A stretch of 64,000 nucleotides of DNA from an uncultured Clostridia bacterium (GCA_945915065.1 CAMEER010000001.1:62001-126000), one strand, 5' to 3'; shown: positions 55,321-63,863, counted from the stretch's first letter. A program made the numbers and translations. The notes: generated by a model not told the origin, from the letters alone.

Positions 55321-56148
55321 TTGCTTCAATGCCGCGTCGTACAGGGCGTTGCGGCTCAGACCGGTGTCGTCGGCCACGGCCCGGACAGCGTCCTTCAGGC
55401 GCTGGCCTTCGGCACGGCGGCGCAGTACCAGCGCCACACCCTCCTCCAGCGTCAGGGCAGAGGCGGCGGCTTTTTCCCGGCCGGCCACCACCAGCACATA
55501 TTCGCCCCTGGGCTCGTTGGCGGCGTAGTAGTCCGCTGCGGCGGACAGCGTGGTGCGCACAGTCTCCTCGTGGAGCTTGGTCAATTCCCGACACAGGGCG
55601 ATGCGTCTGTCGCCGCCCAGCAGCTCCGCCATGTCGCAGAGGGTGGCGCGGAGACGGTGGGGCGCCTCGTGAAAGATCATGGTGCGCGTCTCGCCGGACA
55701 GCTCCTGCAGCTGCTCCCGGCGCTCCTTTTTGCCGGAGGGAAGAAAGCCCTCAAAGGTGAAGCGTCCTGTGGGCAGGCCGGAGACAGCCAGTGCGTAGAC
55801 GGCGGCGCAGCAGCCGGGGATAGCCTGCACGGTGATGCCGTTTTCGGCGCACAGACGCACCAGCTCCTCGCCGGGATCGCTGATGGCGGGCATCCCCGCG
55901 TCGGTGACCAGCGCGCAGGTCTCACCGGACAGCAGGCGGGTGAGGATCGCCTGTCCCGCTGCGGCACGGTTGTGCTCGTGATAGCTGACCAGCGGTTTTT
56001 TGACGTCGAAATGATTCAACAGCTTCACCGAGACACGGGTATCCTCGGCGGCAATGAAATCGGCGTTTTGCAGCGTTTCCACGGCGCGGGGAGAGAAGTC
56101 TCCCAGATTGCCGATGGGGGTGGCCACCAGATATAAGATTCCGGGCAT
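55318..56148 (-). CDS. rsmI: 16S rRNA (cytidine1402-2'-O)-methyltransferase
   Basis: 276 residues, tetrapyrrole-methylase fold. It methylates the ribose of C1402 in the 30S P site. Signatures: LYLVATPIGNLGD at the N-terminus, AAEDTRV, TDAGMPAISDPG and FEGFLPSGKKER. It starts 6 bp after the stop of the TrmN6-like gene, in one operon. Confidence 0.94.
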   Translation of the reverse strand: MPGILYLVATPIGNLGDFSPRAVETLQNADFIAAEDTRVSVKLLNHFDVKKPLVSYHEHNRAAAGQAILTRLLSGETCALVTDAGMPAISDPGEELVRLCAENGITVQAIPGCCAAVYALAVSGLPTGRFTFEGFLPSGKKERREQLQELSGETRTMIFHEAPHRLRATLCDMAELLGGDRRIALCRELTKLHEETVRTTLSAAADYYAANEPRGEYVLVVAGREKAAASALTLEEGVALVLRRRAEGQRLKDAVRAVADDTGLSRNALYDAALKQ

Positions 56149-56154
56149 AATGGG

Positions 56155-56868
56155 TCACTCCTTGTCTCTGAAGTAGGCGCGGCGGATATCGGGGGATTCG
56201 CTGCCGTCCGGCAGGCGCAGCAGCAACGGCGGCTCTATGGTGAGGCCGGGCTTGCCGCCCCGGCGGCACTCCAACAGCAGCAGCGAGGGGGCGCTCCCGG
56301 CGGTGTGCTGGACGAAACGCAACCGTTTCGGTTCCAGACCGTGGGCCACGGCGGCAGTCATCAGCGCCGCCAGCCGCTCCGGGCGATACACCAGACACAG
56401 GCGGCCGCCCCATTGCAGCATCCGTGCCGCGGCGGCACATATGTCGTCAAGAGAAGCGGTCAGCTCGGCGCGGGCCTGACCGCGGCGGCCCTCCGACACC
56501 GCGCCGGTGTGGGACGCGAAGTAGGGCGGGTTGGACACCACCAGCCGGAACTGTCCCGACGGGAGACCGGCCCGATTGCGCAGGTCGGCCTGCATGACCG
56601 ACAGGGGCAGGCCGTTGACGGCGGCGTTGCGGGCCATCATGCCACAGGCGTGATCGTCCAATTCGATACCAGTAAGCTGCAAGGTCGGCTCTCTTGCCAG
56701 CAGCAGCAGGCTCAGCAGGCCGGCTCCGGCGCCCAGATCGCAGACCCGCTCACCCCGACGCAGGGAGGGAAAGCTTCCCAACAAAAACGAGTCGGTGGAG
56801 GGCGGGAAGCACTGTTCATCATACCAATACTGCGGCCCGTTGGGCCACAGCTGCTCCATGCGTTCCAT
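56155..56868 (-). CDS. TrmN6-type tRNA/adenine N6-methyltransferase
   Basis: 237 residues from ATG 56868 with AAAGGAGGG upstream; the frame to 56964 would cross the promoter. SAM-binding loop VCDLGAGAGLLS (about 44-55) and the catalytic NPPY in VVSNPPYF. The family (YfiC/TrmN6, COG4123) methylates A37 of tRNA1Val in E. coli; in Firmicutes the substrate is often unproven. It is commonly paired with rsmI, as here. Confidence 0.88.
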   Translation of the reverse strand: MERMEQLWPNGPQYWYDEQCFPPSTDSFLLGSFPSLRRGERVCDLGAGAGLLSLLLLAREPTLQLTGIELDDHACGMMARNAAVNGLPLSVMQADLRNRAGLPSGQFRLVVSNPPYFASHTGAVSEGRRGQARAELTASLDDICAAAARMLQWGGRLCLVYRPERLAALMTAAVAHGLEPKRLRFVQHTAGSAPSLLLLECRRGGKPGLTIEPPLLLRLPDGSESPDIRRAYFRDKE

Positions 56869-56892
56869 AGACAGCCCTCCTTTGTACGATCC

Positions 56893-56920
56893 GGTATAGC
56901 ACAGTTTAGGATTTTTACAA
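56893..56920 (-). promoter_or_regulatory. Promoter of the trmN6-rsmI operon
   Basis: TTGTAA (56915-56920), 16-bp spacer, TATACC (56893-56898) on the minus strand. Confidence 0.5.
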
Positions 56921-56929
56921 TCCGATAAA

Positions 56930-56963
56930 AAACAGCCGATGCATACGCACCGGCTGTTTTTCA
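56930..56963 (-). terminator. Terminator of the ferredoxin gene
   Basis: Stem AAAACAGCCGGTGCG / CGATGCATC region closing with CGGCTGTTTTTT on the minus strand. Confidence 0.8.
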
Positions 56964-56973
56964 TGTACGCATT

Positions 56974-57147
56974 TTACTCAGCGGGGCTGATGGCGCCATT
57001 GGGGCAGGTGTCGCTGCAAGAACCGCAGTCCAGGCAGGCACCGGCGTCGATCACATACTGAGAATCGCCCTGGGAGATAGCGCCCACGGGGCAAGCATCT
57101 GCGCAAGCGCCGCAGCTGACGCAAGCGGAACCGATCTGATAAGCCAT
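56974..57147 (-). CDS. 2[4Fe-4S] ferredoxin
   Basis: 57 residues from ATG 57147 (GGAGGT upstream). Two complete CxxCxxCxxxCP clusters are visible (CVSCGACADACP, CLDCGSCSDTCP), the classic clostridial ferredoxin. It is a low-potential electron carrier, a likely partner of CODH and other anaerobic oxidoreductases. Monocistronic, with its own promoter and terminator. Confidence 0.95.
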   Translation of the reverse strand: MAYQIGSACVSCGACADACPVGAISQGDSQYVIDAGACLDCGSCSDTCPNGAISPAE

Positions 57148-57179
57148 TTTGAGTACCTCCATTAAGATTTGTCACCGTT

Positions 57180-57207
57180 ATTGTATCATGAAAATAAAAA
57201 AAAGCAA
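57180..57207 (-). promoter_or_regulatory. Promoter of the ferredoxin gene
   Basis: TTGCTT (57202-57207), 16-bp A/T-rich spacer, TACAAT (57180-57185) on the minus strand. Confidence 0.65.
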
Positions 57208-57254
57208 GACCTTTCTGATGGGATTTCCGGCGAAAATTGTGGAAGAGCGTGAAA

Positions 57255-57283
57255 TTGACACCATAGGGCCGATGTGATAGAAT
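57255..57283 (+). promoter_or_regulatory. Promoter of the nucleoside-salvage cluster
   Basis: TTGACA (57255-57260), 17-bp spacer, TAGAAT (57278-57283), about 30 bp before the first gene. Confidence 0.75.
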
Positions 57284-57313
57284 CGACACAGAATGAAATG
57301 AGGAGGCGTATCC

Positions 57314-58135
57314 ATGGAATACACCTATGCTTACTTTGAAAAAAGCGCCCAATATGTCCGGGAAAGACTGCATTTTCAGCCGGAGATCGGCATTATTTTG
57401 GGCTCTTCCCTGGGGCCTTTTGCCGCACAGGTGGAAAACCCTGTAACGATCCCCTATGAGGAGATCCCCCACTTTCTGCGCTCCACTGTGGCCACCCACG
57501 CGGGAAAGCTGATTGGCGGCACCATCGGCGGCAAGGGCGTGGTGTGTATGTCCGGACGGTTTCACTCCTATGAGGGGTATGATTTTCCCCAGTTAACGGC
57601 GCCTATCCGCCTGTTCAAGCTGCTGGGCTGCCGGGCGGTGATCCTGACCAATGCCGCAGGCGGCGTCAATCTGGACTATAAGCCCGGTGATATCATGATC
57701 ATCAACGATCAGATCATGTTCTCCGGCTGCTCGCCTATGCGGGGTCCCAATATTCCGGAGTTCGGGCCGCGGTTTTTCGACGTGCAGAAGATGTACAGTC
57801 CCCGGCTGCGGGCCATTGCCCGCGAGTGCGCCGAGGGCAGCGGCCTTACCTTCCATGAGGGATGCTATTTCTTTATGCAGGGACCGCAGTTCGAGACACC
57901 GGCGGAGATCCGGGCCATCCGGACACTGGGCGGCGACGCGGTGGGGATGTCTACCGTTACCGAGGCGCTGACGGCGGCCCACTGCGGATTGCCGTGTCTG
58001 GGCTTCTCCGTCATCACCAATATGGCGGCGGGGATCCTGGATCAGCCCCTGACCGATGAGGAGGTCAATGAGGTAGGCCATCTGGTGGCCGACAATTTCA
58101 GCGCGTATCTGAAAAAAGTACTTGCGAGGATATGA
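57314..58135 (+). CDS. Purine nucleoside phosphorylase, trimeric PunA/MTAP family
   Basis: 273 residues. Family signatures: GSSLGPFA for phosphate, GRFHSYEGY, LTNAAGGVN, GPQFETPAEIR and GMSTVTEA. The enzyme splits purine nucleosides with phosphate to give the base and a (deoxy)ribose-1-phosphate. Lying first in a cluster with a deaminase, an MtnA-like isomerase and an aldolase, its likely substrates are the inosine analogues of 5'-methylthioadenosine or 5'-deoxyadenosine. The next gene begins 4 bp after its stop. Confidence 0.9.
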   Translation: MEYTYAYFEKSAQYVRERLHFQPEIGIILGSSLGPFAAQVENPVTIPYEEIPHFLRSTVATHAGKLIGGTIGGKGVVCMSGRFHSYEGYDFPQLTAPIRLFKLLGCRAVILTNAAGGVNLDYKPGDIMIINDQIMFSGCSPMRGPNIPEFGPRFFDVQKMYSPRLRAIARECAEGSGLTFHEGCYFFMQGPQFETPAEIRAIRTLGGDAVGMSTVTEALTAAHCGLPCLGFSVITNMAAGILDQPLTDEEVNEVGHLVADNFSAYLKKVLARI

Positions 58136-58139
58136 AAAT

Positions 58140-59429
58140 ATGAGGACACTGCTGAAAAACGCCTGCATCTATACGCCGCAGGGCGTGATCCGCGATGGCT
58201 TTGTGGCCGTCGACGGCACGAGGATCGCCGCGGTGGGCGCCGCCCGGCCGGAGGGAGACTTTGACCGGGAGAAGGATATGTCCGGAAAACTGCTGCTGCC
58301 GGGATTGGTAAACGCCCACACCCACGCCGCCATGACGCTGCTGCGGGGCGTCGGCACCGATCTGCCGCTGCAAAAGTGGCTGTTTGACAGCGTTTTTCCC
58401 GTGGAGGCGCGGCTGACAGGGGAGGATATCCGGATCGGCACGGCGCTGGCGCTGCTGGAGATGCTCTCCTGCGGCACCACCAGCTTTACCGATATGTATT
58501 TCTTTCCGTGGGAGACGGCGAAGCTGGTGGCAGATTCCGGCATAAAGGCCAACCTTTGCTATCCGGTGCAGGCCTTCGACCCGGCAGACTCCTATGACAA
58601 AAACGAGAGCGCCCGCAAGCTGGAGCAGTTTTACGCCGACTGGCACAACGCCGCCGGCGGGCGCGTCCGGGTGGACGGCTGCCTGCACGCGGAGTATACC
58701 TGCAACGCCGATGTGGCGGCAGGGACGGCGGCGTGGAGCCGTCAGGCGGGCGTGCGGATGCACATCCATCTCAGCGAGACAAAAAGCGAGCATGAGAACT
58801 GCGTGGCCAAATACGGCAAGACGCCGGCGCGGTGGATGAACGATCTGGGCGTGTTTGACGTGCCCTGCACCGCCGCCCACTGCGTATGGGTGACGGCGGA
58901 GGATCGGGCGCTGCTGCGGCGCAGGGGCGTGTCCGTGGCCCACAATCCCACCAGCAACATGAAGCTGGGCAGCGGGTTCGCGCCCATTCCGGAGCTGCTG
59001 GCGGAAGGCGTCAACGTGACGCTGGGTACCGACGGCGCCGCCAGCAACAACAATCTCAATATGCCGGAGGAGATGCATCTGGCGGCCATCATCCACGACG
59101 GCTACCGGCAGGACACCTCCCTGCTGCCTGCCGCGCAGGTATTGGATATGGCCACCGTCAACGGCGCGCGGGCCCAGGGGAGAGAGGACACCGGCACCAT
59201 CGAGGCCGGAAAGCGGGCGGATATGATAGCCATTGATCTGAACCGGCCCCATCTGCTTCCCCATCTGGACACGGCGGGTCTGGCGGTGTACAGCGTGCAG
59301 GCGGCTGATGTGTGTATGACCATGGTGGACGGCCGGGTACTGTATGAAAACGGAGAATTTCTGACGCTGGACCGGGAGCGGATCCTTTGGGACGCCCGCA
59401 CCGCGGCAAAGCGGCTGTACGGAGAATGA
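58140..59429 (+). CDS. mtaD: 5'-methylthioadenosine/S-adenosylhomocysteine-type deaminase
   Basis: 429 residues from ATG 58140 (GAGGA upstream; an in-frame TTG at 58122 is weaker). Amidohydrolase fold: NAHTHAAM (H60, H62), HIHLSETKSEHE, AAHCVWV and catalytic Asp in LGTDGAAS. MtaD/DadD enzymes deaminate MTA, SAH or 5'-deoxyadenosine to the inosine forms. The upstream phosphorylase can then cleave them. This fits removal of 5'-deoxyadenosine formed by radical SAM enzymes. Confidence 0.9.
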   Translation: MRTLLKNACIYTPQGVIRDGFVAVDGTRIAAVGAARPEGDFDREKDMSGKLLLPGLVNAHTHAAMTLLRGVGTDLPLQKWLFDSVFPVEARLTGEDIRIGTALALLEMLSCGTTSFTDMYFFPWETAKLVADSGIKANLCYPVQAFDPADSYDKNESARKLEQFYADWHNAAGGRVRVDGCLHAEYTCNADVAAGTAAWSRQAGVRMHIHLSETKSEHENCVAKYGKTPARWMNDLGVFDVPCTAAHCVWVTAEDRALLRRRGVSVAHNPTSNMKLGSGFAPIPELLAEGVNVTLGTDGAASNNNLNMPEEMHLAAIIHDGYRQDTSLLPAAQVLDMATVNGARAQGREDTGTIEAGKRADMIAIDLNRPHLLPHLDTAGLAVYSVQAADVCMTMVDGRVLYENGEFLTLDRERILWDARTAAKRLYGE

Positions 59430-59450
59430 GAGAGACAGGAGAAGAGAGCC

Positions 59451-60518
59451 ATGGAGAGAGCGGACAAAGGCCTTGCCTTTATGATGCAGTATGAAAATGT
59501 GGCGTGGTACGATGCCGGTGAGGTGCGGATCCTTGACAGGCGGGTATACCCCCGGCGGGTGGAGTTCGTCACCTGCCGTACCCACCGGGAGGTGACGCAG
59601 GCGCTGACGGATATGGTGACCCAGTCCACAGGGCCGTTTACCGCCGCCGCCATGGGTATGGCGTTGGCGGCCTATGAGTGCCGGGAGCTGCCGGCGGCAC
59701 AGCAGGTGGCCTATCTGGAACGGGCCGCGGAGACCATTTCCCACGCCCGGCCCACCACCGTGGGGCGGATGCAGCTGATCTGCGGCGGCTGCCTTGCGGC
59801 GGCCAAGGCCGCCATTTCCCAAGGTGTGAGCGACGTGGCGCTGGCCATCCGGGACTATACGGTGGAGACCAACAACCGCCGCTATTCCCGGGTGGGACAG
59901 ATGGCCAAGCATCTGGTGGACAGGTTCCCCGACAACGGCACCGTCATGACCCAGTGCTTCGGCGAGACCATTGTGGCCATGATGCTGAAGGAATGCCGGG
60001 AGCGGGGCAAGAACATCCGTCTGTTCTGCCCGGAGACACGGCCCTATTTTCAGGGGGCGCGGCTGACGGCCACCGTGTGCCGTGATATGGGCTTCGATGT
60101 GACGGTGATCACCGACAACATGCCGGCCTATGTGATGCAGCAGGAGCATGTGGATGTGTTCACCTGCGCCGCCGACGCCATCTGCTGCGACGGCTATGTG
60201 GCCAACAAGGTGGGGACTTTCCAGATCGCCATCGCCGCCAACTATCTGGGAGTGCCGGTGTATATCAGCGGTATCCCCGACAAGGGGCATCCCACTGTGG
60301 ACAGCGTTCACATCGAGATGCGCGATCCCGGGGATACGCTGGAGGCCATGGGCGTCAGGACCGCTGCCGATGGGGTGAAGGGGTATTATCCCGCCTTCGA
60401 TATTACGCCGCCTCAGCTGATCACCGGTGTGGCGACAGATCTGGGCATCTATTCTCCCTATGAGTTGAAAAAGTACCTGGAAGTCAGCCGGCTGGGTCCC
60501 TATGAAATGGTCATTTGA
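59451..60518 (+). CDS. MtnA/eIF2B-alpha-like sugar-1-phosphate isomerase
   Basis: 355 residues, Rossmann-like IF-2B fold. Segments typical of methylthioribose-1-phosphate isomerase relatives: TVGRMQLI, TQCFGETIV with the active-site Cys position, and ADAICCDGYVANKVGTFQIAIAANYLGVPVYI with the conserved Asp and NKxGT. It would turn methylthioribose-1-P or 5-deoxyribose-1-P into the ketose-1-P. Assignment to MtnA rather than ribose-1,5-bisphosphate isomerase rests on context. Confidence 0.75.
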   Translation: MERADKGLAFMMQYENVAWYDAGEVRILDRRVYPRRVEFVTCRTHREVTQALTDMVTQSTGPFTAAAMGMALAAYECRELPAAQQVAYLERAAETISHARPTTVGRMQLICGGCLAAAKAAISQGVSDVALAIRDYTVETNNRRYSRVGQMAKHLVDRFPDNGTVMTQCFGETIVAMMLKECRERGKNIRLFCPETRPYFQGARLTATVCRDMGFDVTVITDNMPAYVMQQEHVDVFTCAADAICCDGYVANKVGTFQIAIAANYLGVPVYISGIPDKGHPTVDSVHIEMRDPGDTLEAMGVRTAADGVKGYYPAFDITPPQLITGVATDLGIYSPYELKKYLEVSRLGPYEMVI

Positions 60519-60557
60519 ATTACAAAATGATTATTCTGTATTACGGGAGGGCGGAAA

Positions 60558-61163
60558 ATGGAGGATTCCTACAAGGAATTGCGGCAGGAAATGATAGATG
60601 TGTGTCTGGAGTCTCTCCGTGAGGGACTGTTTACCGGCACCAGCGGCAACCTCAGCGTGGCGCTGGGGGACGGCACTATGCTGATCACCCCTACATCGGT
60701 ACGCTATACGGTCATGCGGCCCATGGATATCGTGCGGTGCGATCTGGACGGCAAAGTTTTTGAGGGGGAATTGCGGCCGTCCAGTGAGTGGCGGATGCAC
60801 GCGGCGGTGTATCGGGCGTATCCGGAGGTCAAGGCGATCTTCCACACCCATTCTCCGTATGCCACGTCCTTTGCGGTGGTACACAAGCCCATTCCGGCGG
60901 TGCTGATCGAAACGATGATGTTTTTGGGCGGCGATGTGACCTGCGCCGAATATGCGACGCCCGGCACCTTTGCGGTGGGAGAGAACGCCGTGCCCTGCCT
61001 GAAGGATGGCCGCGGCGGCTGTTTGCTGAACAACCACGGTGTACTGGCGGTAGGCAGGGATCTCAATGAGGCCCGTACCCGCGCCCAGTATATCGAGGAC
61101 AGCGCCCGGATCTATCACTATGCTTTGCAGGTGGGGGAACCGGTGGTGCTGAAAAAGCTGTGA
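60558..61163 (+). CDS. Class II aldolase (fuculose-phosphate aldolase family)
   Basis: 201 residues. Zinc-site pattern of class II aldolases: E77 in PSSEWRMH, HxH at H96/H98 (IFHTHSPY) and H160 in LLNNHGVLA, with the phosphate loop TGTSGNLS at 26-33. It should cleave a ketose-1-phosphate into DHAP and an aldehyde. As last gene of the salvage cluster it resembles Ald2, which splits 5-methylthioribulose-1-P or 5-deoxyribulose-1-P. A terminator follows. Confidence 0.88.
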   Translation: MEDSYKELRQEMIDVCLESLREGLFTGTSGNLSVALGDGTMLITPTSVRYTVMRPMDIVRCDLDGKVFEGELRPSSEWRMHAAVYRAYPEVKAIFHTHSPYATSFAVVHKPIPAVLIETMMFLGGDVTCAEYATPGTFAVGENAVPCLKDGRGGCLLNNHGVLAVGRDLNEARTRAQYIEDSARIYHYALQVGEPVVLKKL

Positions 61164-61202
61164 TAGCGGCCGGGCTTCATCGCTTTTGGAGATGCGTCAT
61201 GG

Positions 61203-61237
61203 AAAAATCCGACAGCAAAAAAGCTGTCGGATTTTCT
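61203..61237. terminator. Terminator of the salvage cluster (bidirectional)
   Basis: Stem AAAATCCGACAGC / GCTGTCGGATTTT with A6 loop. Confidence 0.88.
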
Positions 61238-61251
61238 GAATGAATATTTAT

Positions 61252-61995
61252 TTAAGAAATGCCGGCCAGAGCCGCCAAAACTCCCACGACTTCCCGACAG
61301 GCATAGCCTGCGCCAAGGAACCAGGGGCTGAAGCATCCGGCAGATTTGGGATCAAGACCGGCCTGCCTGGCAAACAGCTGCCCCCGCAGCTGGTGAAAAT
61401 TATCGCTGGCGATGGCCACATGGGTGTCCAGCCCGTGTTCCCGAATGATGGCGGCGGCGAATTGAAGGTTCTCCCGGGTGTCGAAGGATTTTTCCTCGGC
61501 ATAGATGCGTTCCGGGGCGATGCCCATGGCGATCAGCTCCCGGGCGGCGCAGCCGGCCTCGGTAAAGGGTTCGCTGTGTCTGTCCAGCCCGCCGGTGGTG
61601 ATGCACACGGCGTCGGGATGAGCGGTCAGATAGTCGTAGGCAGCTTCGATGCGGCCTTGCAGCATCAGGCTGGGTTTGCCGTGATAGACCTGACAGCCCA
61701 GCAGCACCACGGTGTTGGGCGCGTTGTCCGCCTGCGGACGATTAGCAGCGGCAAGGCCCATGGCGGTCAGCACTATCGCCGCCACGACCAATACGATGCT
61801 GACGCCGGTGATCAGTATGGCCTTCAGCCATTTGGGGAAGCGGCGGAACAGCTTTGGAAAAAAACAGTACAGCGCCGCCAACAGCAGCAGTGCCGCCGGC
61901 CAGAACATGCCGATGTGGCACACACCGATCGCCAGCGGCATGAGAAAGTAAACGACTCCCAACAGGGCAAGGGTGCCGAGAATGGGTAAAAGCAT
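61252..61995 (-). CDS. DUF218/YdcF-ElyC family membrane-anchored protein
   Basis: 247 residues from ATG 61995 (GGAGA upstream; a TTG at 62001 is too close to that site). Three hydrophobic spans in the first 85 residues anchor a DUF218 domain: VVLLGCQVYHGKPS, ITTGGLDRHSE, AEEKSFDTRENL, IASDNFHQLRG. ElyC/SanA-type proteins act in envelope or lipid-II metabolism. It overlaps the udk stop and is translationally coupled to it. Confidence 0.82.
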   Translation of the reverse strand: MLLPILGTLALLGVVYFLMPLAIGVCHIGMFWPAALLLLAALYCFFPKLFRRFPKWLKAILITGVSIVLVVAAIVLTAMGLAAANRPQADNAPNTVVLLGCQVYHGKPSLMLQGRIEAAYDYLTAHPDAVCITTGGLDRHSEPFTEAGCAARELIAMGIAPERIYAEEKSFDTRENLQFAAAIIREHGLDTHVAIASDNFHQLRGQLFARQAGLDPKSAGCFSPWFLGAGYACREVVGVLAALAGIS

Positions 61996-61997
61996 GG

Positions 61998-62612
61998 TCA
62001 ATTCTCCGCGATATGGCTGGCGATGCGCTGCATGATCATATCCAGCGCCACCAGATTATGGCCGCCCTCCAGCACGATGATATCGGCATACTTACGGGTG
62101 GGTTCCACGAACTGCTCGTGCATAGGCTTGACGGTGGTCAGGTATTGGGTCACCACGGATTCCAGCGAGCGGCCCCGCTCCTCCACGTCCCGCAGGGCGC
62201 GGCGCAGGATGCGCACGTCGGCGTCGGTCTCCACAAAGATCTTAATGTCCAGCAGATCCCGCAGGGCCTTGTTCTGAAAGATCAGGATCCCCTCCACGAT
62301 CACCACCTTGGTGGGCTGGATCTCCACGGTTTCATCAGTACGGTTGTGGATGGCGTAATCGTAGACGGGGCAGTGGATGGGCTCGCCCCGCTTCAGCGCC
62401 TGCAGATCGGCGATCATCAGCTCGGTATCAAAGGCGTCAGGGTGGTCGTAATTCTGCCGGCAGCGCTCCGCGAAGGAGCAGTTCTGCCGCTTATAGTAAT
62501 TGTCGTGATGGACCACGCTGATATCGCTGCCGAAGCGCCGGGCCAGGTGCTCCGTCAGTGTGGTTTTGCCGGAACCGGTGCCGCCGGCGATGCCGATGAA
62601 AATGGTGCTCAT
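61998..62612 (-). CDS. udk: Uridine kinase
   Basis: 204 residues from ATG 62612 with GGGAGGGG upstream; the longer frame is upstream of the promoter region. It phosphorylates uridine and cytidine. P-loop GGTGSGKTT (10-18), the HHDNYYK substrate motif, and the YDHPDAFD and EGILIFQ segments are all typical. It has its own promoter and is followed by the coupled DUF218 gene. Confidence 0.95.
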   Translation of the reverse strand: MSTIFIGIAGGTGSGKTTLTEHLARRFGSDISVVHHDNYYKRQNCSFAERCRQNYDHPDAFDTELMIADLQALKRGEPIHCPVYDYAIHNRTDETVEIQPTKVVIVEGILIFQNKALRDLLDIKIFVETDADVRILRRALRDVEERGRSLESVVTQYLTTVKPMHEQFVEPTRKYADIIVLEGGHNLVALDMIMQRIASHIAEN

Positions 62613-62642
62613 GGGGACCCCTCCCTTATATTGTTCCCCTTT

Positions 62643-62671
62643 ATTATAGAAAGCCATTCGGTGAAAAGCAA
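62643..62671 (-). promoter_or_regulatory. Promoter of udk-DUF218
   Basis: TTGCTT (62666-62671), 17-bp spacer, TATAAT (62643-62648) on the minus strand. Confidence 0.8.
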
Positions 62672-62711
62672 GAAAAGATGTAAAAAAACGGTGAATTTCC
62701 AGCAATTTCAG

Positions 62712-62741
62712 TTGACGTGACGATTGCTTTTGGGGTATCAT
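62712..62741 (+). promoter_or_regulatory. Promoter of the Ig-like protein gene
   Basis: TTGACG (62712-62717), 18-bp spacer, TATCAT (62736-62741). Confidence 0.6.
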
Positions 62742-62785
62742 GTAAAAGTATTATCAAGAGTATGTCCTTTGGAGGAAGCAGAAAC

Positions 62786-63736
62786 ATGAGTCTGATTAAG
62801 TGTAAAAAATGCGGAGAAATGTTCTCTGACAGCTATAAAACGTGCCCGTTTTGCGCCGAAGATGAGGAGTACTACAACGGTAAAGTGAAAAAGCGGGGCC
62901 ACCGGCAGGTGGAGAAAAAGAAAAAGACCCCCAGTGTGATCGGCCCCGTGCTGGTGCTGGTGCTGGTGCTGCTGGCGGCTGTTTTGGTGTGGACCTTTGC
63001 CGGCGATACCATCAAGGGGTGGTTCGGCGGGAAGGAGCCGGATAGCACGCCGGACAATCAGCAGCAGGTAGTCACACCGCCGGACAATGATAAGGACGAT
63101 CAGCCGGAGACTACGGAGCTGAAGCTGGATCACCTGACACTGATCATGGCGCCCGGTGCAACGGAGAAGCTGACTGCTACCGGCGGCAGCGGCGAGACCT
63201 ATCAGTGGATCACCAGCGATTCCGGCGTGCTGAAGGTCTCTGATGACGGTACTGTGACCGCCATGACCGAGGGCAGCGCCGTGGTGACCGTTACCTGCGG
63301 TGAGGAGAGCGCAGCCTGCGCCGTCACTGTCAAGGAGAATGCCGACAGCAACACAAATACCAATACCAACACCAATACGAACACGAACACCAACACCAAC
63401 ACTAACACTAACACAAATACGAATACCAATACCAATACGAACACAAATACGAATACGGGCACGGGGACGACGCTGAAGGATGCGACGGTTAAGACGATAT
63501 ATGGCTCCTTGAGCAAGAATCCCAGTGGCCAGTTCGACCTGACGGTAGGCAGCGGAGAGTCCATCGACCTGACGGTTGAAGGCGTCAGCGGTACGGTAAC
63601 CTGGAGCAGCAAGGACAGCAGCATTGCAACGGTCTCTAACAGCGGTACAGTAAAGGGTGTCTCCGGTGGGAAGAGCACCGTAATTACGGCTAAGGTGGGA
63701 AGCGGAACCGTGGAGATCCTTATCCGCGTCAACTGA
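62786..63736 (+). CDS. Membrane-anchored protein with zinc ribbon, Asn-Thr repeat and two BIG2 domains
   Basis: 316 residues from ATG 62786 (GGAGG upstream). Order: a cytoplasmic zinc ribbon (CKKC ... CPFC, residues 6-23), a basic stretch, one membrane helix (about 50-72), a Pro/Asp-rich stalk, a bacterial Ig-like BIG2 domain (about 113-185), 18 consecutive Asn-Thr pairs (189-224), and a second BIG2 domain (about 235-316). The sensor-like inside and adhesin-like outside suggest an envelope protein. Function unknown. Confidence 0.82.
   Translation: MSLIKCKKCGEMFSDSYKTCPFCAEDEEYYNGKVKKRGHRQVEKKKKTPSVIGPVLVLVLVLLAAVLVWTFAGDTIKGWFGGKEPDSTPDNQQQVVTPPDNDKDDQPETTELKLDHLTLIMAPGATEKLTATGGSGETYQWITSDSGVLKVSDDGTVTAMTEGSAVVTVTCGEESAACAVTVKENADSNTNTNTNTNTNTNTNTNTNTNTNTNTNTNTNTNTNTGTGTTLKDATVKTIYGSLSKNPSGQFDLTVGSGESIDLTVEGVSGTVTWSSKDSSIATVSNSGTVKGVSGGKSTVITAKVGSGTVEILIRVN
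63350..63457 (+). repeat. In-frame hexanucleotide repeat coding (Asn-Thr)18
   Basis: 18 units of AAY-ACN, 108 bp. Synonymous codons vary (AAC/AAT, ACA/ACC/ACG/ACT), so the DNA repeat is imperfect while the protein repeat is perfect. Confidence 0.95.
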
Positions 63737-63752
63737 TGTGAATAGCGACCAT

Positions 63753-63783
63753 GAAAAGCAGCGGCATTGCCGCTGCTTTTCTC
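63753..63783 (+). terminator. Terminator after the Ig-like protein gene
   Basis: Stem GAAAAGCAGCGGC / GCCGCTGCTTTTC with ATT loop. Confidence 0.85.
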
Positions 63784-63795
63784 ATTCCGACCGCC

Positions 63796-63824
63796 TTGTC
63801 AACGCTGTGGGAGTGTGGTATAAT
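63796..63824 (+). promoter_or_regulatory. Promoter of the ABC exporter gene
   Basis: TTGTCA (63796-63801), 17-bp spacer, TATAAT (63819-63824). Confidence 0.8.
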
Positions 63825-63863
63825 CAGAAACTGGAAAATTATCATCAGAAAAGGAAAAGAAGC

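Noticed and set aside
63202-63732. Minus-strand frame with Val-Phe/Val-Leu repeats
   Set aside because: It is the reverse complement of the Asn-Thr repeat in the Ig-like gene and has no start signal.
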